Assembly: GCA_900545805.1 (NCBI GenBank)
Contig: URAL01000046.1
Location: forward strand, 1-12,610
DNA length: 12,610 nucleotides
Direction: 5' to 3'
From: an uncultured Eubacteriales bacterium
GTDB taxonomy: Bacteria; Bacillota; Clostridia; Oscillospirales; Oscillospiraceae
Part shown: in pieces, positions 1-6,144 of the stretch
How the letters are laid out: each line of letters opens with the position of its first letter
How positions within the stretch are numbered: position 1 is the stretch's first letter
Translations under genes and position numbers: made by a program
Notes under the pieces: generated by a model
What the model saw: only the letters and a program-made list of their open reading frames with translations
The model's database searches: none
What the model was told of the DNA's origin: nothing

Positions 1-1209
1 ATGAACAACAAAGCAGCCAAGGGCACATGGGCGGCCGCGTTTACGGTCGCATCGGTGTGGTTCGGCACCCACGTCGGCGGCGGTTTCGCCTCCGGTAACC
101 AGGTAGTCAACTATTTTTCTCAGTACGGCTGGATGGCGGTAGCATTCCCCATCATCGCAATGGGCATACTCGCGCTTGTTATGTACACAGTCATGAAATT
201 TGCAAAGCTCAGCGGCTTTACCAACTATAAGGACACCTTCTCGGCACTTTATCCGAAGCCCTGGATGGAGGTATTCTTCGAGATATTCTATATCATCATC
301 CTGCTTGCGGCAGTCGGCGCGGCGGTCGCCGGCGCGGGCGAGGTCCTCGCGAACTTCTTCGGCGTCGACTACACCGTCACGGCAACCAAGTTTCTGTTTA
401 ACCTCCTCGTCGTCGCGCTGCTCATCGTTCTGAGCATCTTCGGCGTTAAGCTCGTTATCGCGGCGTCCACCGTTCTTTCCATCGCCATCCTCATCTCCAC
501 CGCAGTCATCGTCGTTACCGGCTTTGCGACCGATCTTGACGCGATCTCCGCACAGTACCTGAGCGCAAACAACCTCCAGGCCGCGGCATATACCGACAGT
601 CCGGCAAAGGCCGTATGGCTCGGCATCGTTATCTACTCTGCCTTCCAGTGCGTCTCCATCCCTCCGATGATCGCAGCGAGCGAGGGACTGTCCGTCAAGG
701 GCATCAAGCGCGCAAACATCCTCGGCTGGCTCATGAACGGCCTTGCACTGGCTGCCTCCGCGGCAATGCTCTGCCGCTGGTATCCGCTGCTTGCCGCACT
801 TCAGGGCGCAGGCATTGAGGGCTTCACCAACGCGATAAACGGCATCCCCAACCAGACGGTTCTGACGCTCGTCGGCATCAAGTGGATGATGATCATCTTC
901 AGCATCCTGCTGTTCAGCGCCTTCGTATCCACCAGCGTCACCCTCGTGTTCACCATGATCCAGCGCTTCCAGGGTCACTGCTTCCCCCAGACCATCCACA
1001 ACGAGAAGGTCCGCGGAGTTATCGTCGGCGTTATCGTGATCACTATCTGCTTTGCCGTCTCCCTGCTCGGCCTCGGCAAAATCATCAAATACGCCTACGG
1101 CTACGACGGCTACTACGCCCTCCTCGTCATCTACCTCCCCGTCCTGATCTGGGGCATCCCCAAGGTCAGGAAGCTCTCGGCGGAAAAGAAAGCCGAGCTC
1201 GAACAATAA
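1..1209 (+). CDS. YkvI-like membrane transporter (LeuT-fold/APC-type)
   Basis: A 402-residue, very hydrophobic protein with about ten predicted membrane helices (roughly residues 10-33, 44-66, 91-113, 130-147, 150-175, 203-225, 240-260, 293-322, 338-358 and 371-388). The glycine-rich first helix carries GTHVGGGFASGNQ (residues 22-34), which resembles the broken first helix of YkvI-type proteins in the APC/LeuT-fold superfamily. It therefore probably moves a small organic solute across the cytoplasmic membrane with an ion gradient; the substrate cannot be read from sequence. The ATG is the first base of the window, so its ribosome binding site is not visible, but the N-terminus has the expected family length. 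It lies 54 nt upstream of two reductase genes on the same strand, which suggests a shared metabolic role. Isoleucine is almost always ATC, suggesting high expression. Family assignment is fairly secure; substrate unknown. Confidence 0.8.
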   Translation: MNNKAAKGTWAAAFTVASVWFGTHVGGGFASGNQVVNYFSQYGWMAVAFPIIAMGILALVMYTVMKFAKLSGFTNYKDTFSALYPKPWMEVFFEIFYIIILLAAVGAAVAGAGEVLANFFGVDYTVTATKFLFNLLVVALLIVLSIFGVKLVIAASTVLSIAILISTAVIVVTGFATDLDAISAQYLSANNLQAAAYTDSPAKAVWLGIVIYSAFQCVSIPPMIAASEGLSVKGIKRANILGWLMNGLALAASAAMLCRWYPLLAALQGAGIEGFTNAINGIPNQTVLTLVGIKWMMIIFSILLFSAFVSTSVTLVFTMIQRFQGHCFPQTIHNEKVRGVIVGVIVITICFAVSLLGLGKIIKYAYGYDGYYALLVIYLPVLIWGIPKVRKLSAEKKAELEQ

Positions 1210-1218
1210 AGCTGATTT

Positions 1219-1249
1219 CAAGCACCACCGGGAAACCGGTGGTGTTTGA
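1219..1249 (+). promoter_or_regulatory. GAAA-capped intergenic hairpin (attenuator, weak terminator or processing element)
   Basis: CACCACCGG (1223-1231), a GAAA loop (1232-1235) and CCGGTGGTG (1236-1244) form a perfect 9-bp stem with a GNRA tetraloop. Five further pairs, one a G-U wobble, extend it to 1219-1249. There is no U-run after it, so it is not a standard terminator. It ends one or two bases before the AAGGA ribosome binding site of the next gene (1251-1255). It could reduce read-through, stabilise the upstream mRNA or affect initiation at 1264. Confidence 0.6.
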
Positions 1250-1263
1250 CAAGGAAATTCAAT

Positions 1264-2217
1264 ATGAAAATTGCTATGATAGGCTCCGGCGCGGCCGGCA
1301 GCGTTTTTGCCTCATATCTCAATAAGGGCGGCGCCGAGCTCTGGCTTGTTGACCGCTACAAGGCGCACATGGACAAGGTCGCCGAGTGCGGCATGACCTT
1401 CCTGAGTCCCTCGGGCGAGGAGCTGCTCACGGGCTTTCACACCGCCGCCTCCGCCGAGGATATAGGCGTAATGGACATGGTCATACTCATGGTCAAGGCC
1501 ACTCAGACCGACGGAATAATGCCCTCAGTCATGCCCTGCATCGGCAGGGAAACGGTAGTCGTTTCCCTGCAAAACGGAATCGGCAACGACGATGTGCTTA
1601 AAAAATACGTCCCGGCGGACAGAATACTCTACGGCTTCGGCACGATAGGCACGGAGCTTCCCGAGCCGGGCAAATGCGTTTCAAAGCCCGAAAGCGGCGT
1701 TATCATGCGCTTCGGCGCGGCGGAAAACGATCCGGTTTCCGAAAAGGCCGGCAGAGCGCTTGAGAAGTGCTTCTGCGACGGCGGCTGCCTGACGAGCTTT
1801 GAAAAGGATATCCGCCCCTTCGTGTGGAAAAAGGCGATATCCAACAGCGGCTACAACACGCTCTCGGCGCTCACGCGGCTCAAGGTCGGCCCCATGCTCG
1901 ACTGCGAGGAAGGCAGACAGCTCATAAAAAGCGTATGGGCAGAGGGCTGCGCGGTAGCCAAGGCTCTCACGGGCGTCGACCTTTGGGAGGAAATGCTCGA
2001 GGAGCTGCCGAGACTCCGGGAGGGCTTTGCGAAATATTACCCCTCCATGGCACAGGACGTGCTCATCAACCGGCGTCAGACCGAGGTTGAGCTTTTAAAC
2101 GGCGCAATTGTGCACTATGGCAGGCTCCTCGGCATCCCCACCCCCGTCAACGAGGCGCTGACGCTCATGATACAGACAATACAGAAAAACTACGATATGC
2201 AGTATTGCAAACAATAA
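1264..2217 (+). CDS. Ketopantoate reductase family protein, paralogue 1 (PanE/ApbA-like)
   Basis: A 317-residue NADPH-type oxidoreductase of the 2-dehydropantoate 2-reductase family, predicted cytosolic. The N-terminal Rossmann fold carries GSGAAG (residues 7-12). The C-terminal helical domain keeps the family's catalytic pattern: Lys190, Asn194 and Asn198 in WKKAISNSGYN, then Ser261 and Glu274 around PSMAQD and RQTE, matching the Lys/Asn/Asn/Ser/Glu set of E. coli PanE. It may reduce ketopantoate to pantoate, but many family members have other 2-keto acid substrates, and the presence of a second copy next door argues for specialisation. The ATG at 1264 is preferred over an in-frame TTG at 1246 because AAGGA sits 8 nt before it and the protein then begins MKIAMIGSG, as in the paralogue. 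Unlike its neighbours it uses ATA for isoleucine often. It follows the transporter and precedes the paralogue by 38 nt, so co-transcription is likely. Confidence 0.85.
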   Translation: MKIAMIGSGAAGSVFASYLNKGGAELWLVDRYKAHMDKVAECGMTFLSPSGEELLTGFHTAASAEDIGVMDMVILMVKATQTDGIMPSVMPCIGRETVVVSLQNGIGNDDVLKKYVPADRILYGFGTIGTELPEPGKCVSKPESGVIMRFGAAENDPVSEKAGRALEKCFCDGGCLTSFEKDIRPFVWKKAISNSGYNTLSALTRLKVGPMLDCEEGRQLIKSVWAEGCAVAKALTGVDLWEEMLEELPRLREGFAKYYPSMAQDVLINRRQTEVELLNGAIVHYGRLLGIPTPVNEALTLMIQTIQKNYDMQYCKQ

Positions 2218-2255
2218 GTAATATCTGATTAAATTTTATAAGGAGACGAATAGAA

Positions 2256-3299
2256 ATGAAAATTGCAATGTACGGTTCCGGCGCAGCAGGCAGCGTTTTT
2301 GCTTCTTACCTGAAGAAGGGCGGCGCAGACATGATCCTCATCGACCGCTATGAGGCTCACATGAAGAAGGTTGCCGAGGACGGCATGCACTTCACCATCC
2401 ATCAGGAAGAAAACGGCGCATACACCGATTATGATTATCAGCTCAAGGGCTTCCGCACCTACACCAGCTCCGCAGCAGCCGCAGAGGCCGAGGGCAAGGT
2501 CGACGTTATCATCTACATGACCAAGGCAACCCAGCTCGAGCAGGCGATTCAGGACTCTCTGCCCGTCGTTGGCGACAGCACCGTCGCCGTTTCCCTCATA
2601 AACGGCCTCGGCAACGACGACAACCTCTTCAAGGTCTTTCCGAAGGAGCGCTGCGTCATCGGCTCCGGCGTTCTCGGCACCGCACTGCCCGAGCCCGGCC
2701 ACTGCGTGTCCACACCCGCCGGCGGCGTTCAAATGAATTTCGGCGGCGCCGTAAGAAGCGAGCTCAACGACGCTGCGTGCGCCGAGATGCTCAAGTGCTA
2801 CCGCGACGGCGGCTGCGACGCATACTGGCGCGATGGCGAGCCGGGCACCGACAACAATATCTACAAGTTCATCTGGAAAAAGGTCTGCGTCAACGCGACC
2901 GTCAATACCGTCTGCGCGGTGCTTCGTCTGAAGATCGGCGAGGTAGAGGCCGACCCCTGGGGCCAGCAGCTGTTCCACGGCGTTATCCGCGAGACCTGCG
3001 CTGTCGCCACCGCAAAGGGCGTTCCCATGGATGCCGACGAGTTCATCGCTCACGATCACAACGACATCGTCACCAACATCGGCGACTACTACCCCTCCAT
3101 GTGTCAGGATGCACTGTTCCATCAGCGTCAGACCGAGATCGACGTTCTCAACGGCAAGATCGCAGAGTACGGCAAGGAGCTCGGCATTCCCACCCCGACC
3201 TGCGACATCCTCACCAAGGTCGTTCACTGCATCCAGGACAACTACGCAAATCAGTACTTCCAGGACAAGGACGGCAATGCCTTCCACATCGGCAAGTAA
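2256..3299 (+). CDS. Ketopantoate reductase family protein, paralogue 2 (PanE/ApbA-like)
   Basis: A 347-residue paralogue of the preceding gene, clearly alignable over its whole length (for example GSGAAGSVFASYL near the N-terminus and the Q-RQTE-LNG region near the C-terminus). The dinucleotide motif is GSGAAG (7-12). Catalytic-type residues Lys209, Asn213, Asn217, Ser281 and Glu294 are all present, so it should be an active NADPH-dependent 2-keto acid reductase. It is longer than paralogue 1 because of added segments around residues 48-62 and 187-202 and a C-terminal tail. These lie where substrate selectivity could differ. AAGGAG (2240-2245) stands 10 nt before the ATG. Nearly every isoleucine codon is ATC or ATT, with a single ATA, which fits strong expression. 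A perfect terminator follows 11 nt after the stop. Whether it makes pantoate or another hydroxy acid is open. Confidence 0.85.
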   Translation: MKIAMYGSGAAGSVFASYLKKGGADMILIDRYEAHMKKVAEDGMHFTIHQEENGAYTDYDYQLKGFRTYTSSAAAAEAEGKVDVIIYMTKATQLEQAIQDSLPVVGDSTVAVSLINGLGNDDNLFKVFPKERCVIGSGVLGTALPEPGHCVSTPAGGVQMNFGGAVRSELNDAACAEMLKCYRDGGCDAYWRDGEPGTDNNIYKFIWKKVCVNATVNTVCAVLRLKIGEVEADPWGQQLFHGVIRETCAVATAKGVPMDADEFIAHDHNDIVTNIGDYYPSMCQDALFHQRQTEIDVLNGKIAEYGKELGIPTPTCDILTKVVHCIQDNYANQYFQDKDGNAFHIGK

Positions 3300-3310
3300 T
3301 TTTAAGCATG

Positions 3311-3343
3311 AAAAAATCTCCGGCCATTGGCCGGAGATTTTTT
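3311..3343 (+). terminator. Bidirectional intrinsic terminator
   Basis: A perfect 15-bp inverted repeat (3311-3325 with 3329-3343) around an ATT loop. The core is TCTCCGGCC/GGCCGGAGA with six A on the left and six T on the right, so it works symmetrically. It ends the reductase operon on the plus strand and, 30 nt beyond its stop codon, the cyclodeaminase-like gene on the minus strand. Confidence 0.95.
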
Positions 3344-3373
3344 GTCGTTTTATTGCCGGTGAAGTTTATTCTT

Positions 3374-4000
3374 TCAGCATATCTCGGATTCGAGCCTTGC
3401 AATAAGGCCATCGAAAAGCTCCTTATTATTCTCGATTGCGATCTCGGGCTCGCGCTTGGTGGTGTGAGCAAAAACGGGCTCGTTCATCTTCGTTGAATAT
3501 ACGGCCTTGAGGATGCGCACGGAGTCCATGCCGCACCTTGCAAAATGAACGGCGGCCGAGGCAAAGGGCGCTCCGGCAGGGGCGAGCTTATCGGCTATGG
3601 GCTCGAGCGTTTCGACGATGCGGATGGACATGTAGAATATCTCGTCGATGATGCAGCAGGCGGTGCGATAGGCGGCCTCAAGCTCGGTGTCGTCGGCGTT
3701 TTCCTGCTTAAGCAGCTTTTCAAGCGGCTTTTTGGCCTTGTTCTCCTCATCTATAAGATGCAGGAAATAAACCCGCAGCTTCTCCATATCCTGCTCGGCA
3801 TGCAGCATGTCGGCATCCTCGGACGCGGTGACGCGAATGGCGCGCAGCGCCATTGATGCGGCGCACATCGAAGAGCCCGCCGCGGCCGAGCCCAGGCCGA
3901 AGACGTCCTTGGGGTCAGCCATCATAACGGAGTATGCTTTAAGAGTCTTGTCCGAATAGCTTTCGGTCATAAGATCTCCGATATTTATTTTTTCTGTCAT
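3374..4000 (-). CDS. Cyclodeaminase/cyclohydrolase family protein (FTCD C-domain/FchA-like)
   Basis: A 208-residue, mostly helical soluble protein resembling the formiminotransferase-cyclodeaminase C-terminal family, which includes stand-alone methenyltetrahydrofolate cyclohydrolases (FchA) of Clostridia. The family's small-residue segment appears as GLGSAAAGSS (35-44). It is followed by the long charged helices with an EENKAKKPLEKLLKQE stretch, a middle helix of the kind seen in the family, and an APAGAPFASAAVHFA segment near 141-155. Length is usual for the stand-alone form. The TPGGGS loop typical of active members is altered here, so folate activity is a prediction only. The ATG at 4000 follows a purine-rich AAAGGAAAGGAAG site. 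The gene is divergent from the NTPase gene and convergent with the reductase operon, so no partner is obvious. Confidence 0.7.
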   Translation of the reverse strand: MTEKINIGDLMTESYSDKTLKAYSVMMADPKDVFGLGSAAAGSSMCAASMALRAIRVTASEDADMLHAEQDMEKLRVYFLHLIDEENKAKKPLEKLLKQENADDTELEAAYRTACCIIDEIFYMSIRIVETLEPIADKLAPAGAPFASAAVHFARCGMDSVRILKAVYSTKMNEPVFAHTTKREPEIAIENNKELFDGLIARLESEIC

Positions 4001-4018
4001 GATATATCTTCCTTTCCT

Positions 4019-4047
4019 TTGACAATTGAAAACGGGAGTTTTATAAT
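4019..4047 (+). promoter_or_regulatory. Perfect-consensus SigA-type promoter for the THEP1-like gene
   Basis: TTGACA (4019-4024), a 17-nt spacer and TATAAT (4042-4047) match the vegetative consensus at every position. Transcription would begin near 4054, leaving a leader of about 59 nt before the ATG at 4113. Confidence 0.85.
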
Positions 4048-4069
4048 TCTATTGATAAATATACAACAA
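4040..4069 (-). promoter_or_regulatory. Candidate divergent promoter for the cyclodeaminase-like gene
   Basis: On the minus strand TTGTTG (4069-4064) and TATAAA (4045-4040) are separated by 18 nt. The -10 box overlaps that of the plus-strand promoter, so the two polymerases would compete. The -35 is weak and this call is tentative. A 10-nt palindrome, CAAATATTTG, lies at 4067-4076 next to it. Confidence 0.45.
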
Positions 4070-4112
4070 ATATTTGATATTTACAAGTGATTATGCTACA
4101 GGAGCAAATAAA

Positions 4113-4622
4113 ATGAAAATTCTGCTTTGCGGAGACATTAATTCCGGAAAATCCACACTCATACGGCGGCTCGTTTCCGACCTGAACCGCCCGGCGCACG
4201 GATACATCACCGTACGCATGCCGGAGGATGAACGCGGCGTTTCGCACGTCTATCTTTACGATATCTCCTCCCCGCCGGAGAGAATAGAGGACGCGCAGGT
4301 CATAATGCGCATTCGCGGCGATAAGCTTGAAAAGCACCCGGAGTATATGAGCAGCATCGCAGCTCCCATATTGGAATCCATCCCCGAGGGAAGTCTTGTC
4401 GTTCTCGACGAGCTCGGAACGCTCGAGGAGCACGAGGAGCGCTTCAAGGCCGCCGTTATGAAAATACTCTCCGGGTCCTACGACGTTCTCGCCTCGGTGA
4501 AGGCGCAGAACACCGGCTTTCTGCGCGATATCCGCCGGCATCCGGACTGCGAATTATATATCATCACGCCTGAGAACCGTGACGGCTTGTATGCCCAGCT
4601 GAGAAGGGAATACAAGATATAG
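4113..4622 (+). CDS. THEP1-like P-loop nucleoside triphosphatase
   Basis: A 169-residue protein with a Walker A motif GDINSGKST (residues 7-15) and a Walker B-type LVVLDELGTLE (95-105). GYITVRMPEDERG (30-42) resembles the conserved segment after the P-loop in THEP1 NTPases (COG1618 / NTPase_1), and the length is that of the family. Such proteins hydrolyse NTPs slowly in vitro, and their cellular role is unclear. The ATG at 4113 is chosen over an in-frame TTG at 4074 because AGGAG (4100-4104) is 8 nt before it and the P-loop then starts at residue 7. It is a single-gene unit with a perfect-consensus promoter, so steady expression is likely. Nothing nearby identifies a partner. Confidence 0.78.
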   Translation: MKILLCGDINSGKSTLIRRLVSDLNRPAHGYITVRMPEDERGVSHVYLYDISSPPERIEDAQVIMRIRGDKLEKHPEYMSSIAAPILESIPEGSLVVLDELGTLEEHEERFKAAVMKILSGSYDVLASVKAQNTGFLRDIRRHPDCELYIITPENRDGLYAQLRREYKI

Positions 4623-4707
4623 TGTTTCCTTTTTCTTTCAGAAAAAGTGCACAAATCGGGCGTTAAAAATATGTGAGAAAATTTACTGACATTTTCACAG
4701 AATTATG

Positions 4708-4736
4708 TTGACTTAAAGGGCACAGATTGATATTCT
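4708..4736 (+). promoter_or_regulatory. SigA-type promoter of the DUF4358-SGNH lipoprotein gene
   Basis: TTGACT (4708-4713), a 17-nt spacer and TATTCT (4731-4736). The predicted start is near 4743, giving a short leader with AGGGGG (4757-4762) 5 nt before the ATG at 4768. An imperfect inverted repeat, TGTGAGAAAAT (4672-4682) with ATTTTCACA (4691-4699), lies just upstream and could be an operator. Confidence 0.7.
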
Positions 4737-4767
4737 GTCATTACAGCGAAAAAATCAGGGGGCATCC

Positions 4768-5949
4768 ATGAAAAAAATTACAGCACTGCTGCTTGCCGTG
4801 CTTTGCATGCTTTCAGTCTGCGCGTGCAATAACGACGGGGATAAAACGGCAGACGTTTCAGCAAAAGACCTTATCGCGGCAACGCTCAACTCGGAAAAGC
4901 CCGAGAACGCCGACACACTGTGCGGCTCGGACGATCAGAGCTTGAAAAACAAATTTTATTACTTCTACGGCATCGAGACAAGCGCCGTGCGCGACTACGC
5001 GATAGTATACTCCTCGGCTGCGAAATCGGACGAGATAAGCGTTCTTGTCGCCGCCAAGGGCACGGATATGAAGACCCTGACCGACGCGCTGGAGGGACGG
5101 CGCGAGATGCAGCGTCAGACCTTTGAGCTGTACAGCCCCGAGAGCGTCGAGATGCTCAAGAGCGCCGTTATATTCACGCAGGGAGACTATGCGGTGATGA
5201 TAGTGGCAAAGGACCCCACGGCGATAGAAGGCAGAATAAAGGAGCTTCTGAAGGACGCCAAGGCCGTCGAAAAGGAGTCCAAGGCGTATTATGACACGGC
5301 CGCCGTCGAGCCGACGCCGACCCCGAAGCCCAGCTATGACTATTCAAAGCCCGTTCCGCAGGCCGGGGCGAAGGATAATTCCTGGTTCAGGGACGCGGCC
5401 TTTGTGGGCGATTCGCGCATGGAGGGCATAATGAACTATGCCGACTTCGAGTACGCTTCGAATTTCTCACATGTCGGCCTGAACGTCGCGGACGTGTTCA
5501 CAAAGCCCTATATCGAGACGGAGTCCGGCTCGGTCACGGTCGCCGACGCTCTGCACAATGACCTGAAATACGGCAAGGTCTACGTCATGCTCGGCATAAA
5601 CGAGCTGGGCTGGTATAACCTCGATAAATTCGTCGAATACTACGGAAACATAGTCGATCTCCTGCGCGAGACGCACCCCGAGGCCGACATATACATAATA
5701 AGCATACTGCCAGTCGGCGCAAAGGCCGCAAAGAGCTCGGACATGCTGAATAACGACAGAGTGCAGATGTTCAACGAGCGCATACAGGGCATGTGTGCCG
5801 ATAAGAAGGTCTATTTCGTAAACGGCTTCGAGGCACTTGCCTCAAACGGCTCACTGCCCGACGACGCCTCCCCCGACGGCATCCATATGCAGCCGAGCTA
5901 CTGCCATAAGCTGACCGACTATCTCCTGACTCACACCGTAAGTAAATAA
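4768..5949 (+). CDS. Lipoprotein fusing DUF4358 to an SGNH/GDSL hydrolase domain
   Basis: A 393-residue exported protein. Residues 1-19 form a lipoprotein signal (MKK, hydrophobic core, SVCA) with lipid-anchored Cys20. Residues 30-165 match the DUF4358 pattern found in Clostridia lipoproteins: a segment reading DEISVLVAAKGTDMKTL (88-104), then ALEGRREMQ and a YSPE motif, and a final strand YAVMIVAKD. A proline/threonine linker (EPTPTPKP, 181-188) leads to an SGNH domain (205-393). Its blocks are visible: GDSR with Ser216, an oxyanion Gly237, GINE with Asn278, and DGIH with Asp370 and His373. It is therefore probably an active esterase or acyltransferase-like enzyme on the outer face of the membrane, acting on an acylated cell-wall or glycan substrate. 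It is convergent with the glycopolymer locus, which makes a polymer modification plausible but not shown. Confidence 0.88.
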   Translation: MKKITALLLAVLCMLSVCACNNDGDKTADVSAKDLIAATLNSEKPENADTLCGSDDQSLKNKFYYFYGIETSAVRDYAIVYSSAAKSDEISVLVAAKGTDMKTLTDALEGRREMQRQTFELYSPESVEMLKSAVIFTQGDYAVMIVAKDPTAIEGRIKELLKDAKAVEKESKAYYDTAAVEPTPTPKPSYDYSKPVPQAGAKDNSWFRDAAFVGDSRMEGIMNYADFEYASNFSHVGLNVADVFTKPYIETESGSVTVADALHNDLKYGKVYVMLGINELGWYNLDKFVEYYGNIVDLLRETHPEADIYIISILPVGAKAAKSSDMLNNDRVQMFNERIQGMCADKKVYFVNGFEALASNGSLPDDASPDGIHMQPSYCHKLTDYLLTHTVSK

Positions 5950-5954
5950 AGCTT

Positions 5955-5981
5955 GAAGCGCCGTCCGGAGGACGGCGCTTC
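5955..5981 (+). terminator. Strong GC-rich hairpin after the lipoprotein gene
   Basis: GAAGCGCCGTCC (5955-5966), a GGA loop and GGACGGCGCTTC (5970-5981) form a perfect 12-bp stem 5 nt after the stop codon. The sequence after it (AGTCTGTC) is not a proper U-run on the plus strand. It is likely the 3' end of the lipoprotein mRNA, as an atypical terminator or stabilising hairpin. Confidence 0.65.
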
Positions 5982-6111
5982 AGTCTGTCAAAAAACCTAT
6001 GCTGCCGATTAAATACAACCGCGCAGCAGGGGAGCTTGAGGGGCAGCGAAGCGAGCTTTCTCATGAAGCGTAAGCTTCACAAAAAATGCGGCGTTTTTCT
6101 GCACATGCAGG
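5982..6111. other. Hairpin-rich spacer between convergent units, no gene seen
   Basis: No convincing coding sequence. Several short inverted repeats occur: GCTGCC (6001-6006) with GGCAGC (6042-6047); TGAAGC-GTAA-GCTTCA (6064-6079), capped by a GNRA loop; A/T-flanked AAAAATG-CGG-CGTTTTT (6082-6098); and CTGCA-CA-TGCAG (6099-6110). Together with the flanking larger stems this suggests a structured 3' region or a degenerate dispersed repeat. Confidence 0.5.
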
Positions 6112-6141
6112 TATAACCCGATGCTGATGCATCGGGTTATA
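6112..6141 (-). terminator. Hairpin ending the TagGH-like unit
   Basis: TATAACCCGATGC (6112-6124), a 4-nt loop and GCATCGGGTTATA (6129-6141) make a perfect 13-bp stem only 3 nt beyond the stop of the ATPase gene. There is no U-run on the minus strand after the stem, so termination may be inefficient or depend on the following structures. Confidence 0.6.
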
Positions 6142-6144
6142 AAA

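Noticed and set aside
1246..1263. A TTG start six codons upstream for the first reductase
   Set aside because: It would put the AAGGA site inside the coding region and add residues lacking in the paralogue; the ATG at 1264 fits better.
2229..3287. A long open frame of 352 codons on the minus strand
   Set aside because: It is exactly antisense to the second reductase, whose catalytic motifs are intact. Its protein is a valine/alanine/aspartate-rich composition typical of the mirror frame of a GC3-biased gene, and it has no motif.
3545..3856. A plus-strand frame opposite the cyclodeaminase-like gene
   Set aside because: It has no motif and no clear ribosome binding site, and it lies within a better supported gene.
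4629..4647. CTTTTTC/GAAAAAG repeat as a terminator after the NTPase gene
   Set aside because: The 7-bp stem is almost all A-T and has no U-run after it; too weak to call.
4672..4699. CRP-type TGTGA...TCACA site
   Set aside because: The half-sites are 18 nt apart, not the 6 nt needed for CRP, so only an unspecific inverted repeat is reported.
5771..6064. A minus-strand frame covering the lipoprotein 3' end and the spacer
   Set aside because: It runs through the perfect hairpin at 5955-5981 and is antisense to the SGNH catalytic Asp-His block; its arginine/serine-rich product looks non-coding.
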